Shown here one piece after another: positions 1 through 5,975 of a stretch of 5,975 bases of DNA. Origin of the DNA: an uncultured Clostridium sp. Lineage in GTDB: Bacteria; Bacillota; Clostridia; Clostridiales; Clostridiaceae. A program made the position numbers and the translations under genes. Position 1 is the first letter of the stretch. The number at the start of each line of letters is the position of its first letter. The notes beneath the pieces were generated by a model. The model had not been told where the DNA came from. It saw only the letters and a list, made by a program, of their open reading frames with translations, and searched no databases. The stretch is from the NCBI RefSeq assembly GCF_937920395.1, contig NZ_CALEVF010000333.1, positions 1-5,975 of the forward strand. Reading direction: 5' to 3'.

Positions 1-116
1 GAGATCTTAGTTTCCCATTAATTTTTGGTATAGGAGTTGGATGTTATTCTTCAATTTTTATAGCAAGCCCTATGTGGGTACTTCTTAAAAAAAGAGGTAA
101 GAAAGCTAGAGTTTAA
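1..116 (+). CDS. secF: SecF, C-terminal end (protein-export membrane protein), partial
   Basis: Only the last 37 codons are visible, read in the frame starting at position 3 and ending in TAA at 114-116; the start lies outside the window. The peptide contains GVGCYSSIFIASPMWVLLKK, the typical last transmembrane helix of SecF (YSSIFIASP followed by a basic tail), ending in RGKKARV. SecF works with SecD as an accessory membrane complex of the Sec translocase, using the proton-motive force to pull secreted proteins through. The hydrophobic run followed by a lysine/arginine-rich cytoplasmic tail fits the end of an inner-membrane protein. It could equally be the SecF half of a fused SecDF protein, because the upstream part is not visible. 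A terminator follows about 40 nt after the stop, so this looks like the end of its transcription unit. Confidence 0.88.
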   Translation, partial: DLSFPLIFGIGVGCYSSIFIASPMWVLLKKRGKKARV

Positions 117-153
117 TAAGGTAAACAGTAATATGGGTTAAACAATTTTAAAT

Positions 154-199
154 AAAGGACAGAGAAGTAGGATGTATTAATTACTTCTTTGTTTTTTTT
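154..199 (+). terminator. Rho-independent terminator after secF
   Basis: The left arm ACAGAGAAGTA (159-169) pairs with TACTTCTTTGT (182-192), giving 11 bp with one G-U pair. The stem can be extended outward by A-U and G-U pairs using AAAGG (154-158) and the T-run. The right arm runs directly into a T tract (192-199). Stem, short loop and U-run are the hallmarks of an intrinsic terminator. It separates the secretion genes from the RecJ-like gene. The rest of the 117-260 gap is A/T-rich and holds only a weak promoter candidate and the next ribosome binding site. Confidence 0.75.
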
Positions 200-201
200 A
201 T

Positions 202-230
202 TTTACATAATAGAAAACAATAATTAATAT
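202..230 (+). promoter_or_regulatory. Possible sigma-A promoter for the RecJ-like gene
   Basis: TTTACA (202-207, 5 of 6 bases of the -35 consensus) is followed after 17 nt by TAATAT (225-230, 4 of 6 of the -10 consensus). This predicts a transcript start near 237, about 24 nt before the GTG start. The position just after the secF terminator makes sense because a new promoter is needed there. In DNA this A/T-rich such matches arise easily by chance, so the call is tentative. Confidence 0.3.
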
Positions 231-260
231 ATTTTTTATTAATATTGAGGAGTTTTTAGG

Positions 261-1130
261 GTGGATTTTTTTAAAAACATGCAAAAAAATAATAATGATT
301 TTATAGAATACAACATGTATAATCCATTTTTATTAAAGGGAATGAAGGATGCATTAAATAGGATTATAAAAGCAATAAATCATAGAGAAAAAATTGTTTT
401 ATATGGGTTTTATGATGTGGATAGTATTACTGCAATATCCTTATTAATGTTAGTTCTAAAGTTTGTAAACGCTGATGTTGAGTATTTTATACCAGGTGAA
501 CTTAATGAAAATCGTGATTTAGTTGAAAAAGATATTACAGGACATATAAAATATTTAGGACCGGGACTTATAATAACATTAGGGTGTGGTACTAATTCAA
601 TTAGTGAAGTTGAACTGTGTAAAAGTATTGGGATAGATGTTATAATAACTGATTTTCACAAACCACTTAAACATGTCCCACAGACTATAGTTGTTAATCC
701 AAAGCAAAAGGGATGTAATTATCCATTTAAGGAGTTATCCACCTGTGGGATGACATTTAAACTAGCTCAAGCAATTTCAGCTTACTATAAAATGAAATCC
801 GTAAACAAATATATGGATTTGGTAATGATAGGCACTATATATAGCAAGAAAAAGCTTGAAAGTGAAAATAAAATAATAGCTGAAGAAGGTATAAAACAAT
901 TAAATTGTACAACTAATTATGGAATTTGTGCATTGATAAAAATACATAATATTAATATTATTAATGAAGAAACAGTTTTTAAATTAGCATCGACAGTAAA
1001 ACCAACAATTAATCCAGTTGGAAGAATGGATAATGCTAAAATTGTTGTTGAGTTATTTATAACAACAGACAAAAATAGGGCACTACAAATATCAAAATAT
1101 TTAGATATGGAACTTAAAAATAGTATATAA
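261..1130 (+). CDS. RecJ-like DHH-family protein, truncated and with degenerate active site (probable pseudoenzyme)
   Basis: This 289-residue protein resembles the N-terminal DHH domain of RecJ, the single-strand-DNA 5'-3' exonuclease of recombination and repair. Recognisable blocks are YGFYDVDSITA (48-58, motif I), ITLGCG (105-110, motif II), TDFHKP (130-135, the DHH motif), NPKQKGCNYPFKELSTCGMTF (146-166), DLVMIGTIYS (186-195, motif IV) and INPVGRMDNA (250-259). Several ligand positions differ from the family: the aspartate of motif II is G108, the first histidine of DHH is F132, and the motif IV aspartate is S195. D52, D54, D131 and H133 remain. The DHHA1 and OB domains that complete a roughly 560-800 residue RecJ are absent. 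The GTG start is supported by GAGGAG at 247-252, 8 nt upstream. The frame is open throughout, so it is an intact small gene rather than an obvious pseudogene. I infer a binding or structural role, not nuclease activity; an active recJ may lie elsewhere. Confidence 0.8.
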   Translation: MDFFKNMQKNNNDFIEYNMYNPFLLKGMKDALNRIIKAINHREKIVLYGFYDVDSITAISLLMLVLKFVNADVEYFIPGELNENRDLVEKDITGHIKYLGPGLIITLGCGTNSISEVELCKSIGIDVIITDFHKPLKHVPQTIVVNPKQKGCNYPFKELSTCGMTFKLAQAISAYYKMKSVNKYMDLVMIGTIYSKKKLESENKIIAEEGIKQLNCTTNYGICALIKIHNINIINEETVFKLASTVKPTINPVGRMDNAKIVVELFITTDKNRALQISKYLDMELKNSI

Positions 1131-1207
1131 TGTTTAGTGTATGGCAAGAGTTAAAATAATGAAGTGTTAACTTATTTGTATAAATGATTTAATTTAGGGG
1201 GATAACA

Positions 1208-1726
1208 ATGGATTTGAAAAATAGTATTAGAGTAATAGATGACTTTCCAAAAAAAGGTATTAGTTTTAAAGATATAACTACCATTTTGCAAGATGGAGAG
1301 GTTCTTAGGCAGACAATAGATGCAATTGCCAAATATTTAAAAGATAAGAAAGTGGATGTTATAGTAGGACCAGAGGCGAGAGGCTTTTTATTTGGTGTAC
1401 CTGTAGCTTATGCACTTGGAGCAGGATTTGTACCAGTTAGAAAACCTGGCAAGTTACCTTATGAAACACTTCAAATTGAGTATGAACTGGAATACGGAAC
1501 TGATAAACTTGAAATACATAAAGATGCAATAAAGCCTGGACAAAGAGTAGCTATTGTAGATGATTTGCTTGCTACTGGTGGTACTGTTGCAGCGGTAACA
1601 AAACTTATAGAACAAATGGGTGGAAATGTTATTTCTTTAAATTTTGTAATAGAACTTACAGATCTTAATGGAAAAGAGAAACTTAAGGATTATGACATAA
1701 TGTCTCTTGTGAAATATAACATTTAA
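1208..1726 (+). CDS. apt: Adenine phosphoribosyltransferase
   Basis: Apt converts adenine and PRPP to AMP and pyrophosphate in the cytoplasm, the salvage route for adenine. The 172-residue length is normal for the family. The N-terminus, with [13 protein letters not shown] (12-24), is typical. VGPEARGF (53-60) and VRKPGKLP (77-84) are conserved active-site segments, and [13 protein letters not shown] (114-126) is the PRPP-binding loop with the acidic pair D118-D119. The ATG is preceded by AGGGGG (1196-1201), 6 nt upstream. The gene lies 77 nt after the RecJ-like gene with no convincing terminator between, so the two may be co-transcribed. In many Firmicutes apt lies just upstream of relA, as here, which ties purine salvage to the purine-based alarmone. 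No terminator directly follows the stop; instead a promoter overlaps the last codons and a candidate small RNA begins right at the stop. Confidence 0.97.
   Translation: MDLKNSIRVIDDFPKKGISFKDITTILQDGEVLRQTIDAIAKYLKDKKVDVIVGPEARGFLFGVPVAYALGAGFVPVRKPGKLPYETLQIEYELEYGTDKLEIHKDAIKPGQRVAIVDDLLATGGTVAAVTKLIEQMGGNVISLNFVIELTDLNGKEKLKDYDIMSLVKYNI
1692..1720 (+). promoter_or_regulatory. Sigma-A-like promoter inside the 3' end of apt, driving the intergenic RNA
   Basis: ATGACA (1692-1697, 5 of 6 bases of TTGACA) and TATAAC (1715-1720, 5 of 6 of TATAAT) are separated by exactly 17 nt. The predicted start is about 7 nt downstream, at 1727, immediately after the apt stop codon at 1724-1726. The match is 10 of 12 consensus bases with ideal spacing, better than the other candidates in this window except the relA promoter. 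It points at the foldable stretch described next, which supports an independent non-coding transcript. It is a sequence match only. Confidence 0.5.
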
Positions 1727-1880
1727 CTACATTTCAGAAGAGTCTCCAACTTCTATTAGTGGGTGTTATATGCCCTAATAAATAGAAAACTTCATTGGTA
1801 GTATAAATATTCTTCTGAAGTCGTTAATATTGCAGCTCCGCAGGAGATGATTTGATCTGATTTATTTAGTGGATAAATTT
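1727..1880 (+). ncRNA. Candidate structured small RNA between apt and relA (6S-like RNA possible)
   Basis: No ORF of note is present, but the stretch is rich in inverted repeats. TTCAGAAGA (1733-1741) is perfectly complementary to TCTTCTGAA (1811-1819). TTCTATT (1751-1757) pairs with AATAGAA (1781-1787), capped by GGGT/GCCC (1761-1764/1772-1775). CTCC/GGAG (1836-1839/1843-1846) forms a tight GC-rich hairpin. An alternative closing stem can use CTAC/GTGG (1727-1730/1869-1872), TCAGA/TCTGA (1734-1738/1856-1860) and GTCTCC/GGAGAT (1742-1747/1843-1848), enclosing about 146 nt with a large internal bubble. A promoter predicts a start at 1727. An outer stem interrupted by internal loops around a central bubble, and a size of 150-200 nt, are features of 6S RNA, the RNA polymerase inhibitor; I also recall 6S genes in Firmicutes lying near the relA-hisS-aspS cluster. 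The family assignment is inference. The 3' end is uncertain and could extend to the hairpin at 1929-1957. A cis-acting leader for relA is the main alternative. Confidence 0.45.
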
Positions 1881-1883
1881 AAA

Positions 1884-1912
1884 TTGCATAATTCTACAAA
1901 TTATTATATAAT
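1884..1912 (+). promoter_or_regulatory. Strong sigma-A-like promoter for relA
   Basis: TTGCAT (1884-1889) and a perfect TATAAT (1907-1912) are separated by 17 nt, with an A/T-rich spacer. The predicted start is near 1919, giving a leader of about 53 nt before the relA ATG at 1972. This is the best promoter match in the window. It would give relA and the downstream genes a transcript independent of apt and of the candidate small RNA. Confidence 0.6.
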
Positions 1913-1928
1913 ATTAGTAAAAAGTATT

Positions 1929-1957
1929 GGCTGGTTATTTAACCAGCCTTTGATTTT
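1929..1957 (+). terminator. Terminator-like hairpin in the relA leader
   Basis: GGCTGGTT (1929-1936) pairs perfectly with AACCAGCC (1941-1948) around a 4-nt ATTT loop, followed by TTTGATTTT (1949-1957). The stem is 8 bp and GC-rich for this genome; the U-run is interrupted by GA, so termination may be partial. It can end transcripts from apt and the intergenic RNA. It also lies about 10 nt after the predicted relA start, so the relA mRNA would carry it at its 5' end as a stabilising hairpin or attenuator. The relA ribosome binding site begins at 1958, directly after the U-run, and is not sequestered by the stem. Confidence 0.6.
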
Positions 1958-1971
1958 AGGAGTGTATAAGC

Positions 1972-4155
1972 ATGTTAGAAAAATTATTATCTAAGATTGA
2001 AAATAATTGTAAGAATGTAGACAAAGAACTTATTATTAAAGCCTTTAATTTTTCTTATGCTGCACATAAGGAGCAAAAGAGAGAGTCTGGTGAACCATAT
2101 ATAGTTCATCCATTAGAAGTAGCATGTATTTTAGCAGAAATGGGGCTTGATACTAGTACAATTGTTGCGGGCTTACTTCATGATGTAATTGAAGATACAG
2201 TATATACTTTTGAAGATGTAAGTATGGAATTTAATATAGAAGTAGCAAACTTGGTGGAAGGCGTGACTAAGCTTGGTCTCATAAAGTATAAGACTAAGGA
2301 AGAGGAACAAGCTGATAATGTTCGTAAAATGTTACTTGCTATGGCAAAAGATATTAGAGTTATTCTTATTAAGCTTGCAGATAGACTTCATAATATGAGA
2401 ACTCTTAAGTACATGCCAATTGCAAAGCAAAAACAAAAGGCAAAAGAAACTTTAGATATCTATGCTCCACTAGCACATAGACTTGGAATGTCAAAAATAA
2501 AATGGGAACTTGAGGATTTATCACTTAGGTATTTAAACCCGAATGAGTACTATAATCTAGTAAGAAAAATTGCGGAAAAAAGAGTTGAGCGTGAAGAAAA
2601 TATTAACAATATAATGAAAGAATTAAAATATAATTTAAATATTGTTGGAATAGAAGCTGATCTTGATGGAAGACCAAAACATTTTTATAGCATTTATAGA
2701 AAAATGGTCACTCAAAATAAAACTATAGATCAAGTTTTTGATTTGACTGCGGTTAGAATTTTAGTTAAGGATATTGGTAATTGTTATGCAGCTTTAGGTA
2801 TAGTACATACGGTTTATAAACCAATTCCAGGAAGATTTAAAGATTATATTGCTATGCCAAAACCGAACATGTATCAGTCACTTCATTCAACAGTAATAGG
2901 ACCACATGGGAAACCTTTTGAAATACAAATTAGAACATATGAGATGCACAAAACTGCGGAGTATGGTATTGCAGCTCATTGGAAATATAAAGAGGGTACA
3001 GATCAAAGTGATGATAAAAATCTTGATTCTAAACTTTCATGGCTAAAGGATATTCTTGAGTGGCAAGGAGAAACTTTTGATGCAGAAGAATTTATGGAAG
3101 GATTTAAAATTGATTTATTCTCAGATGAAGTTTTTGTATTTACACCAAAAGGCGAGGTTATTAACTTGCCATTAGATGCAACTCCAATTGATTTTGCATA
3201 TAGGATCCATACAGATATTGGTAATAAATGCATGGGGGCAAAAGTAAATGGAAGAATGGTGCCACTAGAATATCATTTAAAAACTGGAGAAATAGTTGAA
3301 GTCATAACTTCACCTACGGCCAAGGGACCTAATATAGATTGGCTAAATATTACAAAAAGTAATCAAGCTAAGAGTAAAATTAAGGCTTGGTTTAAAAAGT
3401 CCAAAAGAGAAGAAAGTATTGAAAAAGGTAAAGAATTATTAGAGAGAGAATCCAAAAGACAAGAATATAATTTTGCAGTTATTGCTAAGGGTGAAGCAAT
3501 AGAAAAAATATATAAAAAATATAATTTTAGAAGTTTAGATGATTTGTTTGCGTACGTTGGAGTTGGAGATATTATGCCTTCAACTATAGTAAATAGATTA
3601 AAAGAGGTTTATGAAAATAAAAATAAACAAGAAGATATGACAGTTGAGGATATTGAACAAACAATAACAAAGTCAACAAACAAAGATGCTAAAAAGAAAT
3701 TGGATTATTCAGGACTAATAGTTAAAGGTGAAGGAAATCTACTTGTACGTTTCGCTAAATGTTGTAATCCAGTTCCGGGAGACGAAATAATAGGTTATAT
3801 AACAATGGGTCGTGGAGTTTCTGTTCATAGACGTGATTGTAAAAATGCTAAATCACTAATAAAAAATGAAGCAAATAAGATGGTTGAAGTAAGTTGGGGA
3901 GTATCTGAGGGAAAAGGTTATATCACTGAAATCCAAATTAAAGCAGATGATAAATATGGTCTATTATCTAGTATCATGGAGATAATAACATTAACTAAAA
4001 CTCAACTTTATTCAATAAACGCAAAAACTTTAAAGAACAATGTTGCTTTAATAAATATAAAGTTAAAAGTTGCAGGTATAGATAATTTGAAAGAGTTACA
4101 AAAGAAAATTGCTAAATTATCTGGTGTATTAGAAGTTTATAGAATTAAAAATTAA
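1972..4155 (+). CDS. relA: Bifunctional (p)ppGpp synthetase/hydrolase (RelA/SpoT family, Rel)
   Basis: Rel makes pppGpp/ppGpp from ATP and GTP/GDP on starved ribosomes and also hydrolyses it, controlling the stringent response. The 727 residues match the usual full length. The HD hydrolase domain shows H46 (HPLEVA), H70-D71 with E74-D75 (LLHDVIEDT) and DRLHNMRTL (137-145), so it looks active. The synthetase domain (about 230-340) contains [12 protein letters not shown] (233-244), [11 protein letters not shown] (301-311) and EIQIRT (317-322). The RFKD motif (288-291) is the RXKD form typical of bifunctional enzymes, in contrast to the EXDD of monofunctional RelA. A TGS domain spans about 384-447. 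The zinc-finger/RIS region has C597, C598, H619 and C623, and an ACT domain spans about 650-725. ATG is preceded by AGGAG (1958-1962) with 9-nt spacing. The gene appears to lead an operon with dtd, 32 nt downstream. Nothing appears truncated or missing. Confidence 0.98.
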   Translation: MLEKLLSKIENNCKNVDKELIIKAFNFSYAAHKEQKRESGEPYIVHPLEVACILAEMGLDTSTIVAGLLHDVIEDTVYTFEDVSMEFNIEVANLVEGVTKLGLIKYKTKEEEQADNVRKMLLAMAKDIRVILIKLADRLHNMRTLKYMPIAKQKQKAKETLDIYAPLAHRLGMSKIKWELEDLSLRYLNPNEYYNLVRKIAEKRVEREENINNIMKELKYNLNIVGIEADLDGRPKHFYSIYRKMVTQNKTIDQVFDLTAVRILVKDIGNCYAALGIVHTVYKPIPGRFKDYIAMPKPNMYQSLHSTVIGPHGKPFEIQIRTYEMHKTAEYGIAAHWKYKEGTDQSDDKNLDSKLSWLKDILEWQGETFDAEEFMEGFKIDLFSDEVFVFTPKGEVINLPLDATPIDFAYRIHTDIGNKCMGAKVNGRMVPLEYHLKTGEIVEVITSPTAKGPNIDWLNITKSNQAKSKIKAWFKKSKREESIEKGKELLERESKRQEYNFAVIAKGEAIEKIYKKYNFRSLDDLFAYVGVGDIMPSTIVNRLKEVYENKNKQEDMTVEDIEQTITKSTNKDAKKKLDYSGLIVKGEGNLLVRFAKCCNPVPGDEIIGYITMGRGVSVHRRDCKNAKSLIKNEANKMVEVSWGVSEGKGYITEIQIKADDKYGLLSSIMEIITLTKTQLYSINAKTLKNNVALINIKLKVAGIDNLKELQKKIAKLSGVLEVYRIKN

Positions 4156-4187
4156 AAACTGTTTTACTTGATTTAGGAGATGTATTT

Positions 4188-4634
4188 ATGAGAGCTGTAG
4201 TTCAAAGAGTTAATTCATCAAGGGTTGAAGTGAGTGGTAAAGTAGTAGGTCAAATAGGGTTTGGCTTAAATGTTTTGCTTGGAATATGCGATGGAGATAC
4301 GGTAGAAGATATATTGTACCTAAAGGATAAAATTTTAAACCTTAGAATCTTCGATGAAGATGGTAAAATGAACAAATCTCTAATAGATGTTGGGGGAGAA
4401 CTTCTTATAGTCTCACAATTTACATTATATGGAGACTGTAGAAAAGGTAGAAAACCTAGTTTTATGAGAGCTCTTGGTGGCGAGCAATCAGAAAAACTAT
4501 ATTTAGAGTTTGTAAAACAATGTACAGAAGTCTTAGGTGAAGTTAAAACTGGAATTTTTGGGGCAGATATGCAGGTTTATATACAAAATGATGGTCCAGT
4601 AACTTTACTTTTAGAAAGTAAGAAAGATTTCTAG
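4188..4634 (+). CDS. dtd: D-aminoacyl-tRNA deacylase
   Basis: Dtd hydrolyses D-aminoacyl-tRNAs (and glycyl-tRNA-Ala mischarges), recycling the tRNA and keeping D-amino acids out of proteins; it acts as a cytoplasmic homodimer. The 148-residue length is standard. The N-terminal MRAVVQRV is characteristic. The first signature is [17 protein letters not shown] (76-92); the family consensus is KGxRPSF, and here a lysine (K89) stands in for the arginine, a conservative change. The second signature is [11 protein letters not shown] (134-144) with the Gly136-cisPro137 pair that discriminates chirality. The ATG is supported by AGGAGA (4175-4180), 7 nt upstream. The gene lies 32 nt after relA, and its stop codon overlaps the ribosome binding site of the next gene, indicating translational coupling. 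The relA-dtd pair is common in Firmicutes. Confidence 0.97.
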   Translation: MRAVVQRVNSSRVEVSGKVVGQIGFGLNVLLGICDGDTVEDILYLKDKILNLRIFDEDGKMNKSLIDVGGELLIVSQFTLYGDCRKGRKPSFMRALGGEQSEKLYLEFVKQCTEVLGEVKTGIFGADMQVYIQNDGPVTLLLESKKDF

Positions 4635-4639
4635 GAGGG
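4633..4639 (+). promoter_or_regulatory. Ribosome binding site overlapping the dtd stop codon
   Basis: AGGAGGG at 4633-4639 uses the last two bases of the dtd TAG stop (4632-4634) and lies 5 nt before the ATG at 4645. It is a near-perfect Shine-Dalgarno sequence. The overlap suggests that ribosomes finishing dtd help start the hydrolase gene. Confidence 0.75.
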
Positions 4640-4644
4640 TAAGA

Positions 4645-5253
4645 ATGCAAATTAAAAAAATAATAGCGGGAATATATGGAGCAAATTGTTATATATTAAT
4701 GGATGATAAAACAAAAGAAGCAATAGTAATTGATCCAGGTGGTGATGCTAATGATATTGTTAAAGTAATAAACAATATGGGCGCCAAAGTTAAGTATATA
4801 CTTTTAACTCATGGTCATGTAGATCATACATCGGGTGTTTGCGAAATTAAAGCGATAACAAATGCAATAGTTTGTATAAGCAAAAAGGATGATGATTTAA
4901 TAACTAAAGGAGAATATTTATTTGGTCCTCTTATCAAAGGTGGTGCAGATAAATTTTTAAATGATGGGGATATAATAAAAGTTTCAAATATTCAAATTAC
5001 TTGTCTAGATACTCCTGGTCATACACCTGGTGGTATGAGCTTTTTAACAGAAAAGTGTGCTTTTACTGGAGATACACTTTTTGCAGGATCTATTGGAAGA
5101 ACAGATTTTGCAGGGGGGGACTTTAATGCTATAATTAATAGTATTAAAACTAAGCTTTTATGTATTCAAGGTGATACAATAGTGTATCCAGGTCATGGTC
5201 CGATTAGCACAATAAATAAAGAGAAATTAAACAATCCATTTTTACAGGAATAA
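4645..5253 (+). CDS. Metallo-beta-lactamase-fold hydrolase, glyoxalase-II-like
   Basis: This 202-residue cytoplasmic protein has a complete MBL metal site: THGHVDH (55-61, giving H56, H58, D60 and H61), TPGHTPG (123-129, H126), FTGDTLF (140-146, D143) and YPGHG (181-185, H184). GSIGRTDF (148-155) after the GDTLF motif is typical of the short glyoxalase-II-like (YcbL/GloB-type) branch. Such enzymes hydrolyse thioesters such as S-lactoylglutathione, but this protein lacks the C-terminal helical substrate-binding domain of classical GloB (about 250 residues), and clostridia often lack glutathione, so the true substrate is unknown. It starts 10 nt after dtd with a strong overlapping ribosome binding site and is followed 53 nt later by hemZ. 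A hydrolase of this type often sits between dtd and hemZ in clostridia, as far as I recall. The fold is certain; the specific reaction is not. Confidence 0.93.
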   Translation: MQIKKIIAGIYGANCYILMDDKTKEAIVIDPGGDANDIVKVINNMGAKVKYILLTHGHVDHTSGVCEIKAITNAIVCISKKDDDLITKGEYLFGPLIKGGADKFLNDGDIIKVSNIQITCLDTPGHTPGGMSFLTEKCAFTGDTLFAGSIGRTDFAGGDFNAIINSIKTKLLCIQGDTIVYPGHGPISTINKEKLNNPFLQE

Positions 5254-5306
5254 TATGGTGTATAATACATTATAATTTTATATGCTATGTTTATTAAGGA
5301 GTTAAG

Positions 5307-5946
5307 ATGATAAGAGTAAAATTAAGTGACAAACAATTTAATTATGATGTATTTCAAATAATAAATTTATTTTACTTTTTTCCCGATATTAAATTCGTAG
5401 AAGAAGATTATGATTTTAATATTAATGTAGGGGAAACTATAGTAGATATACAAGGTGAGCCTGAGAATTTTGAATATATGGTTAATAATTCATATAAAAT
5501 TAAAGATGAAGTTAAAAAAGCCGTTTTTTTATATTTTTCAAAAATAACATCTCAGGAATTTCCTTGGGGTACAATAATAGGGATTAGACCTTCTAAAAAG
5601 GCTCTTGATTTGCTTGAAAAGGGAGTAACGGACGATAAAATAATCTCAGAATTTAAAGAAAAACATGTTACAAGAGAAGATAAAGCACGTCTTTGTATTG
5701 ATGTTGCAAAGTTCGAGCAAAGTATTGTTAATAAGAAAAAGAATAATATAAGTATTTATATTGATATGCCATTTTGTCCTACTAGGTGTATATACTGTTC
5801 TTTTACTTCTAATCCTATTAGTAAATGTAAAAATATTGTTATGCCTTACCTTGAGGCATTATATTATGAAATTACAGAAATGGGTAATTATGTACGCGTA
5901 AAGAAGCTTAACATTGAATGTGTATATTTTGGAGGGGGTACCCCTA
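5307..5946 (+). CDS. hemZ: HemZ-like radical SAM protein (coproporphyrinogen dehydrogenase family), 3' end missing
   Basis: The frame opens at ATG 5307 after AAGGAG (5296-5301, 5 nt spacing) and runs without a stop to the window edge; 213 codons are genomic. The N-terminal part of about 145 residues contains WGTIIGIRPSKKALDLLEKG (87-106), typical of the HemZ subgroup and absent from ordinary HemN. The radical SAM domain begins at ISIYIDMPFCPTRCIYCSF (148-166), where C157, C161 and C164 form the CX3CX2C motif that binds the [4Fe-4S] cluster and SAM. YFGGGTP (207-213) is the following glycine-rich SAM-binding motif. HemZ/HemN proteins act in oxygen-independent porphyrin synthesis, converting coproporphyrinogen III to protoporphyrinogen IX; in anaerobes without heme the role of HemZ-like proteins is uncertain. 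A full protein is about 480-500 residues, so more than half is missing. From 5947 the DNA is sequencing adapter; it stays open in frame, so automatic translation would add a false tail beginning KIGRASCRE. Confidence 0.93.
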
Positions 5947-5975
5947 AGATCGGAAGAGCGTCGTGTAGGGAAAGA
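5947..5975. other. Illumina sequencing adapter at the contig end (artefact)
   Basis: The last 29 bases begin AGATCGGAAGAGCG and continue TCGTGTAGGGAAAGA, which I recognise as the standard Illumina TruSeq read-2-side adapter. The base composition changes abruptly from A/T-rich clostridial DNA to G-rich sequence. The break falls inside the hemZ GGGTPT motif: the genomic A at 5946 would be the first base of the expected threonine codon. These bases are not biological and should be trimmed. Confidence 0.97.

Noticed and set aside
917..1147. 76-codon open frame on the minus strand, overlapping the end of the RecJ-like gene.
   Set aside because: It lies almost wholly antisense to a gene with clear family motifs, shows no recognisable domain, and is the sort of shadow frame expected in A/T-rich coding DNA.
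1151..1184. Promoter for apt using TATAAA at 1179-1184.
   Set aside because: No acceptable -35 hexamer lies 16-18 nt upstream and the extended -10 TG is not correctly spaced; apt may be read from the promoter of the RecJ-like gene.
1860..1880. Hairpin ATTTAT/ATAAAT (1860-1865/1873-1878) as a terminator of the intergenic RNA.
   Set aside because: The 6-bp stem is all A-T and is not followed by a real T tract, so it would be too weak to terminate; it may at most mark a processed 3' end.
1727..1971. T-box, purine or ykkC-type (PRPP/ppGpp) riboswitch upstream of relA.
   Set aside because: I looked for the T-box AGGGTGGTACCGCG-like core and for ykkC conserved blocks and found neither; the stems present do not match these classes by eye.
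3003..3233. 76-codon open frame on the minus strand within relA.
   Set aside because: It is fully antisense to the TGS region of a well-conserved gene and has no family features of its own.
5241..5276. Promoter between the MBL hydrolase gene and hemZ (TTTACA at 5241 with TATAAT at 5261 or 5271).
   Set aside because: The spacers are 14 or 24 nt, outside the functional range, and no terminator separates the genes, so read-through from relA is the simpler explanation.

Overview
The window looks like part of the chromosome of a low-GC Firmicute, most likely a Clostridium or close relative. The DNA is very A+T-rich, genes start from strong AGGAG-type ribosome binding sites, codons favour A/T, and the gene order (end of secF, RecJ-like gene, apt, relA, dtd, metallo-beta-lactamase-fold hydrolase, hemZ) is one I associate with clostridia. 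Every confident gene is on the + strand. This is core housekeeping DNA, with no phage, insertion sequence, CRISPR or defence genes.

Layout. Positions 1-116 hold the C-terminus of SecF, followed by an intrinsic terminator (about 154-199) that separates the secretion genes from the rest. A short RecJ-like DHH protein follows (261-1130). It has lost several of the metal ligands and the whole C-terminal half of RecJ. Next is adenine phosphoribosyltransferase (1208-1726). The 245-nt gap before relA is the most interesting non-coding stretch. A good sigma-A-like promoter lies inside the last codons of apt and points at a highly foldable stretch (about 1727-1880), a candidate small RNA for which 6S RNA is my leading but unproven guess. 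A second strong promoter (1884-1912) follows, and then a terminator-like hairpin (1929-1957) that ends just before the relA ribosome binding site. relA (1972-4155), dtd (4188-4634), an MBL-fold hydrolase (4645-5253) and hemZ (from 5307) follow with gaps of 32, 10 and 53 nt and no terminator between them, so they probably form one operon.

How the genes work together. apt salvages adenine to AMP, and the bifunctional Rel makes and degrades (p)ppGpp, so purine salvage and the stringent response sit side by side. Dtd clears D-aminoacyl-tRNAs. The MBL hydrolase is glyoxalase-II-like. HemZ is a radical-SAM, coproporphyrinogen-dehydrogenase-like protein. I see no direct pathway linking all of them; shared transcription is the main link.

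An important artefact: the last 29 bases (5947-5975) match Illumina adapter sequence as I remember it, not genomic DNA. They cut off hemZ exactly where its GGGTPT motif should continue. The window therefore ends at an untrimmed contig end. I did not find an exciting new multi-gene system; the leads are the apt-relA intergenic RNA, the nested promoter/hairpin leader of relA, and the degenerate RecJ paralogue.
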